Shown: positions 51,996 through 59,705 of the stretch, piece by piece
Layout: each line of letters begins with the position of its first letter
Numbering within the stretch: the stretch's first letter is position 1
Program-made: the position numbers and the translations under genes
The notes under the pieces: generated by a model
Databases searched by the model: none
What the model was told of the DNA's origin: nothing
What the model saw: the letters and a program-made list of their open reading frames with translations, nothing else
Source: Oceanobacillus salinisoli
GTDB lineage: Bacteria > Bacillota > Bacilli > Bacillales > Amphibacillaceae
DNA: 64,000 nt
NCBI RefSeq assembly: GCF_009733865.1
Contig: NZ_WOFB01000012.1
Span: 154,649 to 218,648, forward strand
Direction of reading: 5' to 3'

Positions 51996-52849
51996 TCCTC
52001 CAGCACCCGGGCAACATTTTCGTTCCGTTTCACCATTTGCCCATATCTTTTTTCAAATCCAATTTGTTCAGCCTCAGAAAAGTCGGTCACCACTATTTCT
52101 TCACTAAAGTCAGTTAATGAAGCAAGCACGCGTTCCTTCATATCCTCTACCGTCAAATCAACTCCAAGCAATTCCGATAACGATCCCATGACTTCCGGGT
52201 GCACCTCGGGAAACGTAAATTTGGTTTCTTCGTCTTTTTTGCTGATTTGATAAAAATTGCGAATGACTGATGCGCGCTCATAGCTGTTTCCTTCAACATC
52301 CAAATAGATTTGTACTGCGGCACCATCTTTTACTCTTCGCTGGGAAATGCCGGCAAATTTTTTTCCATTTATGCTAAGGTCGTAATCACCGGGGCAATAG
52401 GAATGAACGATTTCATAGGCTTCAATCTCACTTGTCAAATCGCGCAGCATGTACTGGACAAAGCTAACCATCGCCTCATAGCAGTCATGAATAGAAAGCT
52501 CGTGAATTCCTGGTATGACTAGTGAAAGATTTAACACGCCGTTATCTAAGGCAACCGCAAGCCCACCAGAATTACGGACTACGACATGATAGCCTTGATC
52601 TGACAGGAAGAGGATACCTTCCTCAATATAGGGAAGTTTCGCATCCGGAATGCCGAGCACAATAGTACGCGGATGAACCCATAAGCGCATCACGGGAGGG
52701 GAATCCCCATTACTAACAGACATGGCCAAAGCGTCATCCACCGCAAAAGATGTCAAAGCTGTATACGGTTTATCATAAAATGTATGTTTATTCGAATGAT
52801 CTACATAACGAAACGTCGTCTGACGAATAATTTCTTTCCAATTTTTCAT
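51944..52849 (-). CDS. lipL: Octanoyl-[GcvH]:protein N-octanoyltransferase LipL
   Basis: 301 residues of the biotin/lipoate ligase fold. The catalytic cysteine is about residue 152 in VHSYCPGDYDLS, followed by the lysine motif NGKKFAGISQRR, which marks LipL rather than LplJ or LipM. It transfers octanoyl from GcvH to pyruvate dehydrogenase-type E2 subunits. The ATG at 52849 with AAGGTG is preferred over GTG at 52858. The last dozen residues (NSDRSNVGENRS) are encoded by the intergenic repeat array and probably are a strain-specific tail. Its position next to pta matches B. subtilis ywfL. Confidence 0.9.
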   Translation of the reverse strand: MKNWKEIIRQTTFRYVDHSNKHTFYDKPYTALTSFAVDDALAMSVSNGDSPPVMRLWVHPRTIVLGIPDAKLPYIEEGILFLSDQGYHVVVRNSGGLAVALDNGVLNLSLVIPGIHELSIHDCYEAMVSFVQYMLRDLTSEIEAYEIVHSYCPGDYDLSINGKKFAGISQRRVKDGAAVQIYLDVEGNSYERASVIRNFYQISKKDEETKFTFPEVHPEVMGSLSELLGVDLTVEDMKERVLASLTDFSEEIVVTDFSEAEQIGFEKRYGQMVKRNENVARVLEEAFIKNSDRSNVGENRS

Positions 52850-52921
52850 TTTTCGCACCTTACCCTTTTTTCGAGTCAGTATGTATTATATAATATAAAG
52901 TAAAATTGTCGAAAGAAACGG

Positions 52922-54250
52922 ATGGAGAAAATGGCATATAAAGATCAGAAATTATCGGAGGAAAAGGTATTTAAAGACCCTGTACACCGTTATGTCCACG
53001 TAAGAGATCGGGTGATATGGGATCTGATTGCAGCACCGGAATTTCAGCGGCTGCGTCGAATTAAGCAGCTTGGTACGACAAATTTGACATTCCATGGGGC
53101 AGAACATAGTCGCTTTAATCATTCACTCGGCGTGTATGAGATTGTAAGAAGGATTATCAGTAACTTTGAGAATCGTCCACATTGGAATAATGAGGAGCGA
53201 CTGCTATGTTTATGTGCAGCACTGCTTCATGATTTGGGACATGGACCATTTTCCCATTCCTTTGAAAAGGTCTTTAAGCTCGATCATGAATATTTTACCC
53301 AACAAATTATCATCGGAGACACAAAAATCAACAACATACTGGAAAAAGTCAGTCCCGGATTTTCCCAAAAGGTTGCGGATGTCATTGCAAAAACGTATAA
53401 GGACAAGCTGGTAGTCAGTTTAATCTCCAGTCAAATCGATGCCGACCGAATGGATTACCTCCAGCGGGATGCCTATTATACTGGGGTTAGCTATGGTCAT
53501 TTTGATATGGAACGGATTTTAAGAGTGATGCGGCCGATGGAAGATCAGGTCGTGATTAAATCCACAGGGATGCATGCCGTGGAAGATTACATCATGAGCA
53601 GATATCAAATGTACTGGCAAGTTTATTTTCATCCGGTAACAAGAAGTGCAGAAGTGATTCTATCGAAAATATTGCATCGTGCCAAAGAGTTATATGAATC
53701 CGATGATTTTATATTTAAATTGAAGCCAACCCACTTTATTTCCTTTTTTGAAGGGAAAGTGAAGCTGGAAGAGTATTTAAAACTGGATGAATCGATTGTG
53801 CACTATTATTTTCAGCTTTGGCAGGAAGAGCAGGATGATATTTTACGAGATTTGTGTGAACGGTTTATGAATCGGAGACTGTTTAAATATGTGGAATTTA
53901 ATCCTAATCTGCAAATGAAGCAGTGGATGGAACTTTACCAGCTGTTTCAGGACGCCGGTATTCATCCGGAATATTATTTAGTTGTTGATTCTTCATCTGA
54001 TCTACCATATGACTTTTATCGACCAGGTGAGGAAGAAGAAAGATTGCCGATTCATTTAGTTATGCCGGATAATTCATTAAAGGAATTGTCCAGACATTCC
54101 GATATAGTAGAAGCGATATCCGGAAAAAAACGGACGGATCATAAGTTATATTTTCCGAAAGACCGCTTAGATGCAGTGGAAGATGAACAGCTTAAACATC
54201 GTATTATAGAAATTTTATATGGCCAAGGAGAGGTAAAAGATGTTAGATAA
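52922..54250 (+). CDS. ywfO: HD-domain phosphohydrolase YwfO
   Basis: 442 residues of the dNTPase/SAMHD1-like HD superfamily: KVFKDPVHRYVHVRD, RFNHSLGVYEIVRR, the H-D pair in ALLHDLGHGPFSHSFE, and SSQIDADRMDYLQRDAYYTG. The relatives hydrolyse (d)NTPs; the substrate here is untested. A second in-frame ATG at 52931 (MAYKDQK) is equally possible since neither has a perfect ribosome site. ywgA overlaps its end by 11 bases, so the two are coupled. Confidence 0.9.
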   Translation: MEKMAYKDQKLSEEKVFKDPVHRYVHVRDRVIWDLIAAPEFQRLRRIKQLGTTNLTFHGAEHSRFNHSLGVYEIVRRIISNFENRPHWNNEERLLCLCAALLHDLGHGPFSHSFEKVFKLDHEYFTQQIIIGDTKINNILEKVSPGFSQKVADVIAKTYKDKLVVSLISSQIDADRMDYLQRDAYYTGVSYGHFDMERILRVMRPMEDQVVIKSTGMHAVEDYIMSRYQMYWQVYFHPVTRSAEVILSKILHRAKELYESDDFIFKLKPTHFISFFEGKVKLEEYLKLDESIVHYYFQLWQEEQDDILRDLCERFMNRRLFKYVEFNPNLQMKQWMELYQLFQDAGIHPEYYLVVDSSSDLPYDFYRPGEEEERLPIHLVMPDNSLKELSRHSDIVEAISGKKRTDHKLYFPKDRLDAVEDEQLKHRIIEILYGQGEVKDVR

Positions 54251-54746
54251 TCATGCGAAGTTAGTGCAGTTTTTTTCAGTGGCCGAAAGTGTGACTGGAC
54301 GCAAGAAGTTGCAGAAGATGATTTATATCTTACAAAAGTGTAACATTCCATTTGAGGAAAAATACAATTTTCATTTTTACGGTCCTTACTCGGAAGAACT
54401 GACATTACGAATTGAGGAGCTCTGTAATCTTGGATTTCTTAATGAAGTAAAAGAAGATAAAAGCAATTATTATCAATATAATTATAGGATTACTTCAGAC
54501 GGGAAAGATTTTCTGCAGCAATTTGGACTGGACATGCCGGATTACCAGATTAAAGTGGATAAATTAAAATCAAGAAGCTCCCGTTTTCTCGAATTGGTTG
54601 CAACCATGTTTTACTTCGATGACTTGCCAATGGAAGAAACAATTGAAAAAGTTCGTACAGTGAAAGCGAAGCAAAAATATAGTGATGAAGAAATACAGGA
54701 TGCCATACAATTTATTAACGAACTAAAAGATCCGGTTACGCAATAA
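54240..54746 (+). CDS. ywgA: YwgA family protein
   Basis: 168 residues. VTGRKKLQKMIYILQKCNIP then FEEKYNFHFYGPYSEELTLR, with a winged-helix-like C-terminal half (YRITSDGKDFLQQFGL). The N-terminal part resembles the antitoxin/SocA-like domains seen in other small proteins, but YwgA itself has no known role. AAGGAGAGG sits in the end of ywfO, eight bases before the ATG. Confidence 0.88.
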   Translation: MLDNHAKLVQFFSVAESVTGRKKLQKMIYILQKCNIPFEEKYNFHFYGPYSEELTLRIEELCNLGFLNEVKEDKSNYYQYNYRITSDGKDFLQQFGLDMPDYQIKVDKLKSRSSRFLELVATMFYFDDLPMEETIEKVRTVKAKQKYSDEEIQDAIQFINELKDPVTQ

Positions 54747-54847
54747 GGAATGTGTGAAATAACGTATTTATTTTGGTAAGATTAGTAAAAATGGGTAGTA
54801 TGCACACATATTCTTAGTGGTTGGTGAAGAAAGGGAGGAAATCTTGT

Positions 54848-55363
54848 ATGAGTTCGGATAAAAAGAAAAAGAATGCTTTTACGATTATTAAGGACGATCC
54901 TACAGATGGTCATGGTGGCTACGGTGGAGGTGGTGGTGTCATCAGCCTGGAAAACATGTCCCCAGTCATTGTGGATCCCAACGAGAATGAGGCATATGTG
55001 GACATGGATGCAATGCACGCGCGAAGTAAAGTGGAGCGCAGAGTAAAATGGACCCATGAGAGAGATCAGGTTCTAAATGGAAAATTATATTGGATTGTAT
55101 GGGTCAATGTGGAACGAAACGAAAGTGGAAAGTTTTACAGTGGTGTAGCAGGCAGTGAAATCCGCGTTGATAGAGAAAACAAACGAGCATATAAATACAT
55201 GCCGGAACATATTAAACATATGGAAAAATCCCTAAAAGGAAAAATCATTGTCGATCACATGGATGACCACTCGAAAAAACTCCTTAAAGATTTTCTCGTA
55301 GATTTTGATGAAGATATGTGGAATAATTCATCCGATGAGCTTAAAGACGCATTGCCGGAGTAA
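54848..55363 (+). CDS. ywhD: YwhD family protein
   Basis: 171 residues. KNAFTIIKDDPTDGHGGYGG with a Gly-rich turn, then LENMSPVIVDPNENEAYVDM and KLYWIVWVNVERNESGKFYS. Soluble, function unknown. The ATG at 54848 follows GGGAGG by nine bases; an in-frame upstream ATG at 54821 has none. Its place between ywgA and pbpG is as in B. subtilis. Confidence 0.9.
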   Translation: MSSDKKKKNAFTIIKDDPTDGHGGYGGGGGVISLENMSPVIVDPNENEAYVDMDAMHARSKVERRVKWTHERDQVLNGKLYWIVWVNVERNESGKFYSGVAGSEIRVDRENKRAYKYMPEHIKHMEKSLKGKIIVDHMDDHSKKLLKDFLVDFDEDMWNNSSDELKDALPE

Positions 55364-55483
55364 AATATTTTAAAAAATGAACACTTTGTGAACGAATCTT
55401 GAACAATTTTAATTCATATTGTACTTTTAGTCAGAAATTTGTAAAATATGGATACATGGACAAACATGTATTACTAGGACAAA

Positions 55484-55528
55484 AAGCAACCGACAATCTT
55501 CCCTGGATTGTCGGTTGCTTTTTTTTAC
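55484..55528 (+). terminator. Strong rho-independent terminator of ywhD region
   Basis: AAGCAACCGACAATC pairs perfectly with GATTGTCGGTTGCTT, fifteen base pairs, and eight T follow. Confidence 0.9.
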
Positions 55529-56047
55529 TACAGTTTTTTTGGAAGTGGGAGGAGGAAGATTTCTTAAGATAGTAGACTTTTTCTTTGCCTTTTGGCTCAT
55601 AGGGAATCCGAATGCTGGGGATAGGAAGGGGTTACCAGGTTGTTCGAAAATTAGGCCATTTTCGTATTTTGTTGCTATCAATTTGATATAAAGTATGCTA
55701 TAGCACTACATTAGTTGATATTAGATATAAATTCCTGACTGTAGGATACTGCTAACGCATCGCTACGGAAATACACTCCGCTTTTCGTGGGCGCCCCGTG
55801 AGCAAATACAAATGAAAACATTCTTCAATAGCAACAAATCCTTTGAGTTGAAAGCAAAATTGCCGGCAGACTTAGTGCTGACTCTTTAGAAAACATCCTA
55901 AATTAAGACAAAAGTACTGTTTTTCCATTTATGGAAGGAAAAGGTAAATAAAAACACGAAATGTAATGTTAATTGGATGGGAGAAGGAGGGACATTTCTT
56001 TCAAGGCTTGATAATGGTGATTCATATCTTAGGGAGGAGAGATTTTG
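55529..56047. other. Intergenic region with dispersed repeat remnant
   Basis: No gene. Between 55756 and 55800, CGCTACGGAAATACACTCCG and GGGCGCCCCGTGAGC form a repeat fragment matching, in reverse, the one at about 11990. GGTTGTTCGAAAATTAGG near 55640 echoes the segment at 50310. GGGAGGAGAG at the end is the ggt ribosome site. Confidence 0.45.
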
Positions 56048-57817
56048 ATGAAAAAATGGTGGAATCGAATCGTAGTTTTGAGTATGATTTTAGTCATGAC
56101 AGCAGGAACATATCCAACAGCAGCACTAGCAGCAAAATATGATACGGATTACGACAATTTTGATTTAGTTGATACCTCGAATGGTGGGATGGTATCCACA
56201 TCTCACGGAATAGCAACCCAAGTTGGTGCTGACGTTTTGGAACAGGGTGGAAATGCGGTGGACGCTGCTGTGGCCATTCAGTTTGCATTAAATGTGGTGG
56301 AGCCGATGATGTCCGGAATTGGTGGCGGTGGATTTATGATGGTATATGACGGAGAAACAGGAGAAACGACCATTGTGAATAGCCGTGAACGTGCCCCAGC
56401 CGGTGCGACACCAGATATGTTTTTAGACGAAAACGGGAATCCCATTCCATTCAGTGAGCGTGTAAGACAAGGGACAGCAGTTGGTGTTCCAGGAACGTTG
56501 AAAGGTTTGGAAACAGCTCATGAAACATGGGGAACTCGTCCATTTCAGCAATTGATTGGACCTGCTATTCAACTGGCTCAAAATGGATTTCCTGTTGATG
56601 ATTATCTTGCGCAATCCATCTCGAGTAATAAGAGTAAGCTACGAAGCACGGCAGCCGAAGAAGTATTCTTTTCAAATGGAGAAGTAATAGAAGAGGGAGA
56701 TATCCTTGTTCAAGAAGATTTGGCAAAAACATTAAAACTTATTCGTGCGAAAGGTTCTGATGTTTTTTACAATGGCGAAATCGGGGAAGCGCTTTCTGGT
56801 GTGGTACAGGACTTTGGAGGTTCCATGACGGTTGATGATTTAGCTCGTTATGATGTGACGATAGACGAACCAGTATGGGGTGAGTTCCAAGGATATGACA
56901 TTGCCAGCATGCCACCTCCAAGTTCTGGCGGGGTATTCCTCCTTCAAATGCTTGGAATTTTAGATGGTTTTGATTTATCCCAGTATGATGCAAAATCCTG
57001 GGAAAAATATCATCTATTAGCTGAAACGATGCATTTGGCATACGCCGACCGTGCAGCATATGCTGGGGACCCTGAGTTTGTCGATGTACCTGTTAACGGT
57101 TTGATTGACCCAGATTATCTTGCCGAACGCAGGGCGTTGATAGATTTAGAATCTGTCAATGAAAATCCAACAGCGGGTGATCCTTGGCAATATGAAAATA
57201 CTTCACCTAATTATGAAATGACCGAACAGCCGGATGATCGGCAATATGGGGAAACAACCCACTTCACAGTAGCTGACAAAGATGGAAATGTAGTTTCCTA
57301 TACGACAACCATTGAACAGGTATTTGGTTCAGGAATCATGGTACCAGGATATGGGTTCATGCTGAATAACGAGTTAACAGACTTTGATGCTATCCCTGGT
57401 GGTGCGAATGAGGTGCAGCCAAATAAACGTCCATTAAGCAGTATGACGCCAACCATTGTGTTTGAAAATGATGATCCGGTATTAACAGTTGGTTCTCCAG
57501 GTGGTCCGACGATTATTACGTCCGTCCTGCAAACCATTATCAATGTCGTTGAATATGGTATGGAACCGGAAGATGCCGTTATAGAACCACGGATTTATTC
57601 CAACAACCTGAACTCCTATCGTTATGAGGAAGGTATCCCTAGGGAAGTTATTGAGCAGTTAAATTCCATGGGACACCAATTCGGAACTTCACCAACAACG
57701 ATAGGGAATGTTCAAAGTATTTTACTAGATCATGAAACAGGATTATTAAAAGGTGTAGCGGATCATAGAAGAAACGGAGCGGCAATTGGAGTTGATTTAA
57801 AGGGAAACAATAGGTAA
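56048..57817 (+). CDS. ggt: Gamma-glutamyltransferase (secreted)
   Basis: 589 residues. A Sec signal peptide (KKWWNRIVVLSMILVMTAGT, cleavage near ALAAKY) leads into the Ntn-hydrolase chain: GMVSTSHGIATQVGADVLEQ, SGIGGGGFMMVYD, VNSRERAPAG. The autocleavage site and nucleophile is Thr403 in YGETTHFTV; the oxyanion/glutamate region is PLSSMTPTIV and GSPGGPTIITSVLQ. It transfers or hydrolyses gamma-glutamyl groups of glutathione, glutamine or poly-gamma-glutamate outside the cell. GGGAGGAGAG precedes the ATG; the TTG at 56045 is less likely. Confidence 0.95.
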   Translation: MKKWWNRIVVLSMILVMTAGTYPTAALAAKYDTDYDNFDLVDTSNGGMVSTSHGIATQVGADVLEQGGNAVDAAVAIQFALNVVEPMMSGIGGGGFMMVYDGETGETTIVNSRERAPAGATPDMFLDENGNPIPFSERVRQGTAVGVPGTLKGLETAHETWGTRPFQQLIGPAIQLAQNGFPVDDYLAQSISSNKSKLRSTAAEEVFFSNGEVIEEGDILVQEDLAKTLKLIRAKGSDVFYNGEIGEALSGVVQDFGGSMTVDDLARYDVTIDEPVWGEFQGYDIASMPPPSSGGVFLLQMLGILDGFDLSQYDAKSWEKYHLLAETMHLAYADRAAYAGDPEFVDVPVNGLIDPDYLAERRALIDLESVNENPTAGDPWQYENTSPNYEMTEQPDDRQYGETTHFTVADKDGNVVSYTTTIEQVFGSGIMVPGYGFMLNNELTDFDAIPGGANEVQPNKRPLSSMTPTIVFENDDPVLTVGSPGGPTIITSVLQTIINVVEYGMEPEDAVIEPRIYSNNLNSYRYEEGIPREVIEQLNSMGHQFGTSPTTIGNVQSILLDHETGLLKGVADHRRNGAAIGVDLKGNNR

Positions 57818-57821
57818 ATAG

Positions 57822-57864
57822 AAGCTGGGGCGAAAGAAATATCATCTTTCGTCCCGGCTTTTTA
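57822..57864 (+). terminator. Terminator of ggt
   Basis: AAGCTGGGGCGAAAG pairs with CTTTCGTCCCGGCTT (one or two wobbles) and TTTATTTT follows. Confidence 0.9.
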
Positions 57865-58222
57865 TTTTGGTTCCTTCCATTAGAAATGGGATCAATGTAC
57901 CTGAATTTTTAATTTTACGTCCCGAATATACAAAATTTGTATTATATATTACTCAAATTTCCCATCAATAAAATGATATTTAGTTTATGAGCATTTCCAA
58001 AATATGGAGGGGGTATTTTTGCAACTTTACCAAATTCCAAACGTCTATAACGTGAATTCTATTAAAAGTGCTTGTTCAAAATCTATGATTCCAGTAGTTT
58101 GAAAGAAGTATCATTGGAATTAAATAGGATATTGAAAAATTATAAAACCAAAAAACTGCAACTTATTTATGATTCATACGTCCTTATAGCGAAAACAATT
58201 AATTAAAAAAGGGGGGATACTA
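57865..58222. other. Upstream region of the sigma operon
   Basis: About 360 bases, A+T-rich. GGAGGGGG near 58007 precedes a TTG at 58019 that reads a 27-residue peptide (QLYQIPNVYNVNSIKSACSK); it could be a leader peptide or a gene scrap but is too short to trust. No clear autoregulated ECF promoter was identified. Confidence 0.35.
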
Positions 58223-58516
58223 TTGCCGGAAGGAGATCTTGAACGTAAATTAATCATGGAATGGTATGATCAGTATAGTATCAGTATCTATAAGTATATT
58301 GTAAAAATGATAAATGATACTCACCAAGCAGAAGACCTTACACAGGACACATTTATAAAGGCATACAAATATCTTGGGAATAAAGAAATAGAATACCCCA
58401 AAACATTCCTTTATCGTACAGCACACAGTATTACAGTTGATTTTATACGAAAACAAGCTCCTATTCTTTTAGTGAAGAATTTTATTCCAAGTGAGAAAGA
58501 TGAGAAGACTCAATAG
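58223..58516 (+). CDS. ECF-type sigma factor, N-terminal half (region 2)
   Basis: 97 residues. WYDQYSISIYKYIVKMINDT then HQAEDLTQDTFIKAYKYLGN is sigma region 2, with the AEDLTQDTF motif, followed by AHSITVDFIRKQ. The frame then ends at TAG (58514) while region 4 continues in another frame from about 58500. GGGGGGATA precedes the start. Either a single base has been lost (a pseudogene or sequencing error) or the two halves are made separately. Confidence 0.75.
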   Translation: MPEGDLERKLIMEWYDQYSISIYKYIVKMINDTHQAEDLTQDTFIKAYKYLGNKEIEYPKTFLYRTAHSITVDFIRKQAPILLVKNFIPSEKDEKTQ

Positions 58517-58551
58517 AATCCATTGTTGAGGGGCGTGAAGAATTAAAGGAT

Positions 58552-58764
58552 TTGTATAAGACCTTACATCGCCTAAAAACCTCTTACCGGCAGGTCATTA
58601 TCTTACGTAAGATAGAAGGATTCTCTATTCAGGAAACAGCCCAAATTTTAAAATGGTCCGAAAGTAAAGTGAAATCGACACTATTCCGCGCACTACGGAC
58701 ATTGGAGGAACAATTAAAAAAAGGAGGTACTGCGTATGAAAGGCCAAGAGGAGACACAACTTGA
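58552..58764 (+). CDS. ECF-type sigma factor, C-terminal half (region 4)
   Basis: 70 residues from a TTG at 58552; the open frame actually extends back to 58503 (DSIESIVEGREELKD). HRLKTSYRQVIILRKIEGFS then IQETAQILKWSESKVKSTLF is region 4 with its helix-turn-helix for the -35 element. The frame overlaps the anti-sigma start. AAAGGA lies upstream of the TTG but is weak. A shift of -1 near 58502-58514 would fuse it to region 2 and give a normal sigma of about 180 residues. Confidence 0.75.
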   Translation: MYKTLHRLKTSYRQVIILRKIEGFSIQETAQILKWSESKVKSTLFRALRTLEEQLKKGGTAYERPRGDTT

Positions 58765-59461
58765 TCAGTCACTCAAAAGCTTGAATGAAAATATTTCGTG
58801 GGATAATGAGAAACAGCAGCATTCCCGAAGACTATTTCTTTCAAAACTTGAACAAGTTAGATCATCCAAACGTAAATCCTGGATAAGGAGAAGTGCTGTC
58901 CCTATAGTAGCTTCTATTTTGTTTTTGGGAACTACTACTACTCTTTTTGTTAGTGAACATAGTGTACAGCAGCAAAATAATTCTTTGGTACAAAATGAAA
59001 ATATGTCAGGGAATAACACAGATCAAGTTTCCAGTATTGGAATGGATGAAGAGGTCGAATCAAATATAGAGGAAATTAATGAAGCGGGCTTTGACCTGCG
59101 ACTTCCGCAGTATTCCCCAACTAGTAATACGGAGATAAAGAACCTTATACAAAGGTCTGCAGGGAAAACAACCAACGTAACAGCTAATTACTATGATGGC
59201 GAGGGTAAGCAAATATTTACATTTCTTCAAGAAGATATTTCAGAGATAAATGAAAACAACAATAACAATGGGATAAATCATATGAAAGAAAACGCAGACT
59301 ATAAAACTGAAATTAATGGTAATGAAGCCTTTTATAATGAAAATGACAATAGTGGATTGAAGACATTAAACATTATTACAAACGGGTACGGTTTCACGTT
59401 ATCCACCTATCATCTATCTGAGGAGCAACTGATAAAGATTGGTGAATCCATTGATTTTTGA
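58736..59461 (+). CDS. Membrane-anchored anti-sigma factor-like protein
   Basis: 241 residues. A cytoplasmic N-terminal part of about 50 residues, one membrane helix (SAVPIVASILFLGTTTTLFV), and an extracytoplasmic domain with Asn-rich linkers and VTANYYDGEGKQIFTFLQ. The order and the overlap with the sigma gene (GGAGG within the sigma frame) mark it as the cognate anti-sigma. No zinc-finger His-x3-C-x2-C motif is visible. The extracellular ligand is unknown. Confidence 0.75.
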   Translation: MKGQEETQLDQSLKSLNENISWDNEKQQHSRRLFLSKLEQVRSSKRKSWIRRSAVPIVASILFLGTTTTLFVSEHSVQQQNNSLVQNENMSGNNTDQVSSIGMDEEVESNIEEINEAGFDLRLPQYSPTSNTEIKNLIQRSAGKTTNVTANYYDGEGKQIFTFLQEDISEINENNNNNGINHMKENADYKTEINGNEAFYNENDNSGLKTLNIITNGYGFTLSTYHLSEEQLIKIGESIDF

Positions 59462-59559
59462 CAAATAAACGAGAAAATATATTTAGAGCGATTTGAATAA
59501 CATATAATTTTTTAGTAGGACAGAAATAACTATAAAGTATTTTCCATCAAAAATAAAAA

Positions 59560-59700
59560 TGCACCTTTAGCAAAATATGGTAAAATGGAAAGCTCAAACA
59601 ACCAAAATACCAATTTGCAAGGTGCATTTTCATGGAATTACAATTAGAAGTAATTCCCTTTTACTACTAAAACACACTTGGCTTTGATCCGGAACTGGTA
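59560..59700 (+). mobile_element. Probable IS end remnant
   Basis: AATGCACCTT (59566-59575) and AAGGTGCATT (59620-59629) form an inverted repeat around an A+T-rich spacer. A short frame follows, ELQLEVIPFYY, stop, then NTLGFDPELVDCY, which looks like a decayed transposase start. Family uncertain. Confidence 0.35.
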
Positions 59701-59705
59701 GATTG

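Noticed and set aside
54782..55057. 91-residue minus-strand frame
   Set aside because: Antisense to ywhD, His/Cys-rich shadow of the Gly-rich region.
58019..58102. 27-codon frame with a GGAGGGGG site before the sigma operon
   Set aside because: Too short and with no recognisable features; noted as a possible leader peptide only.
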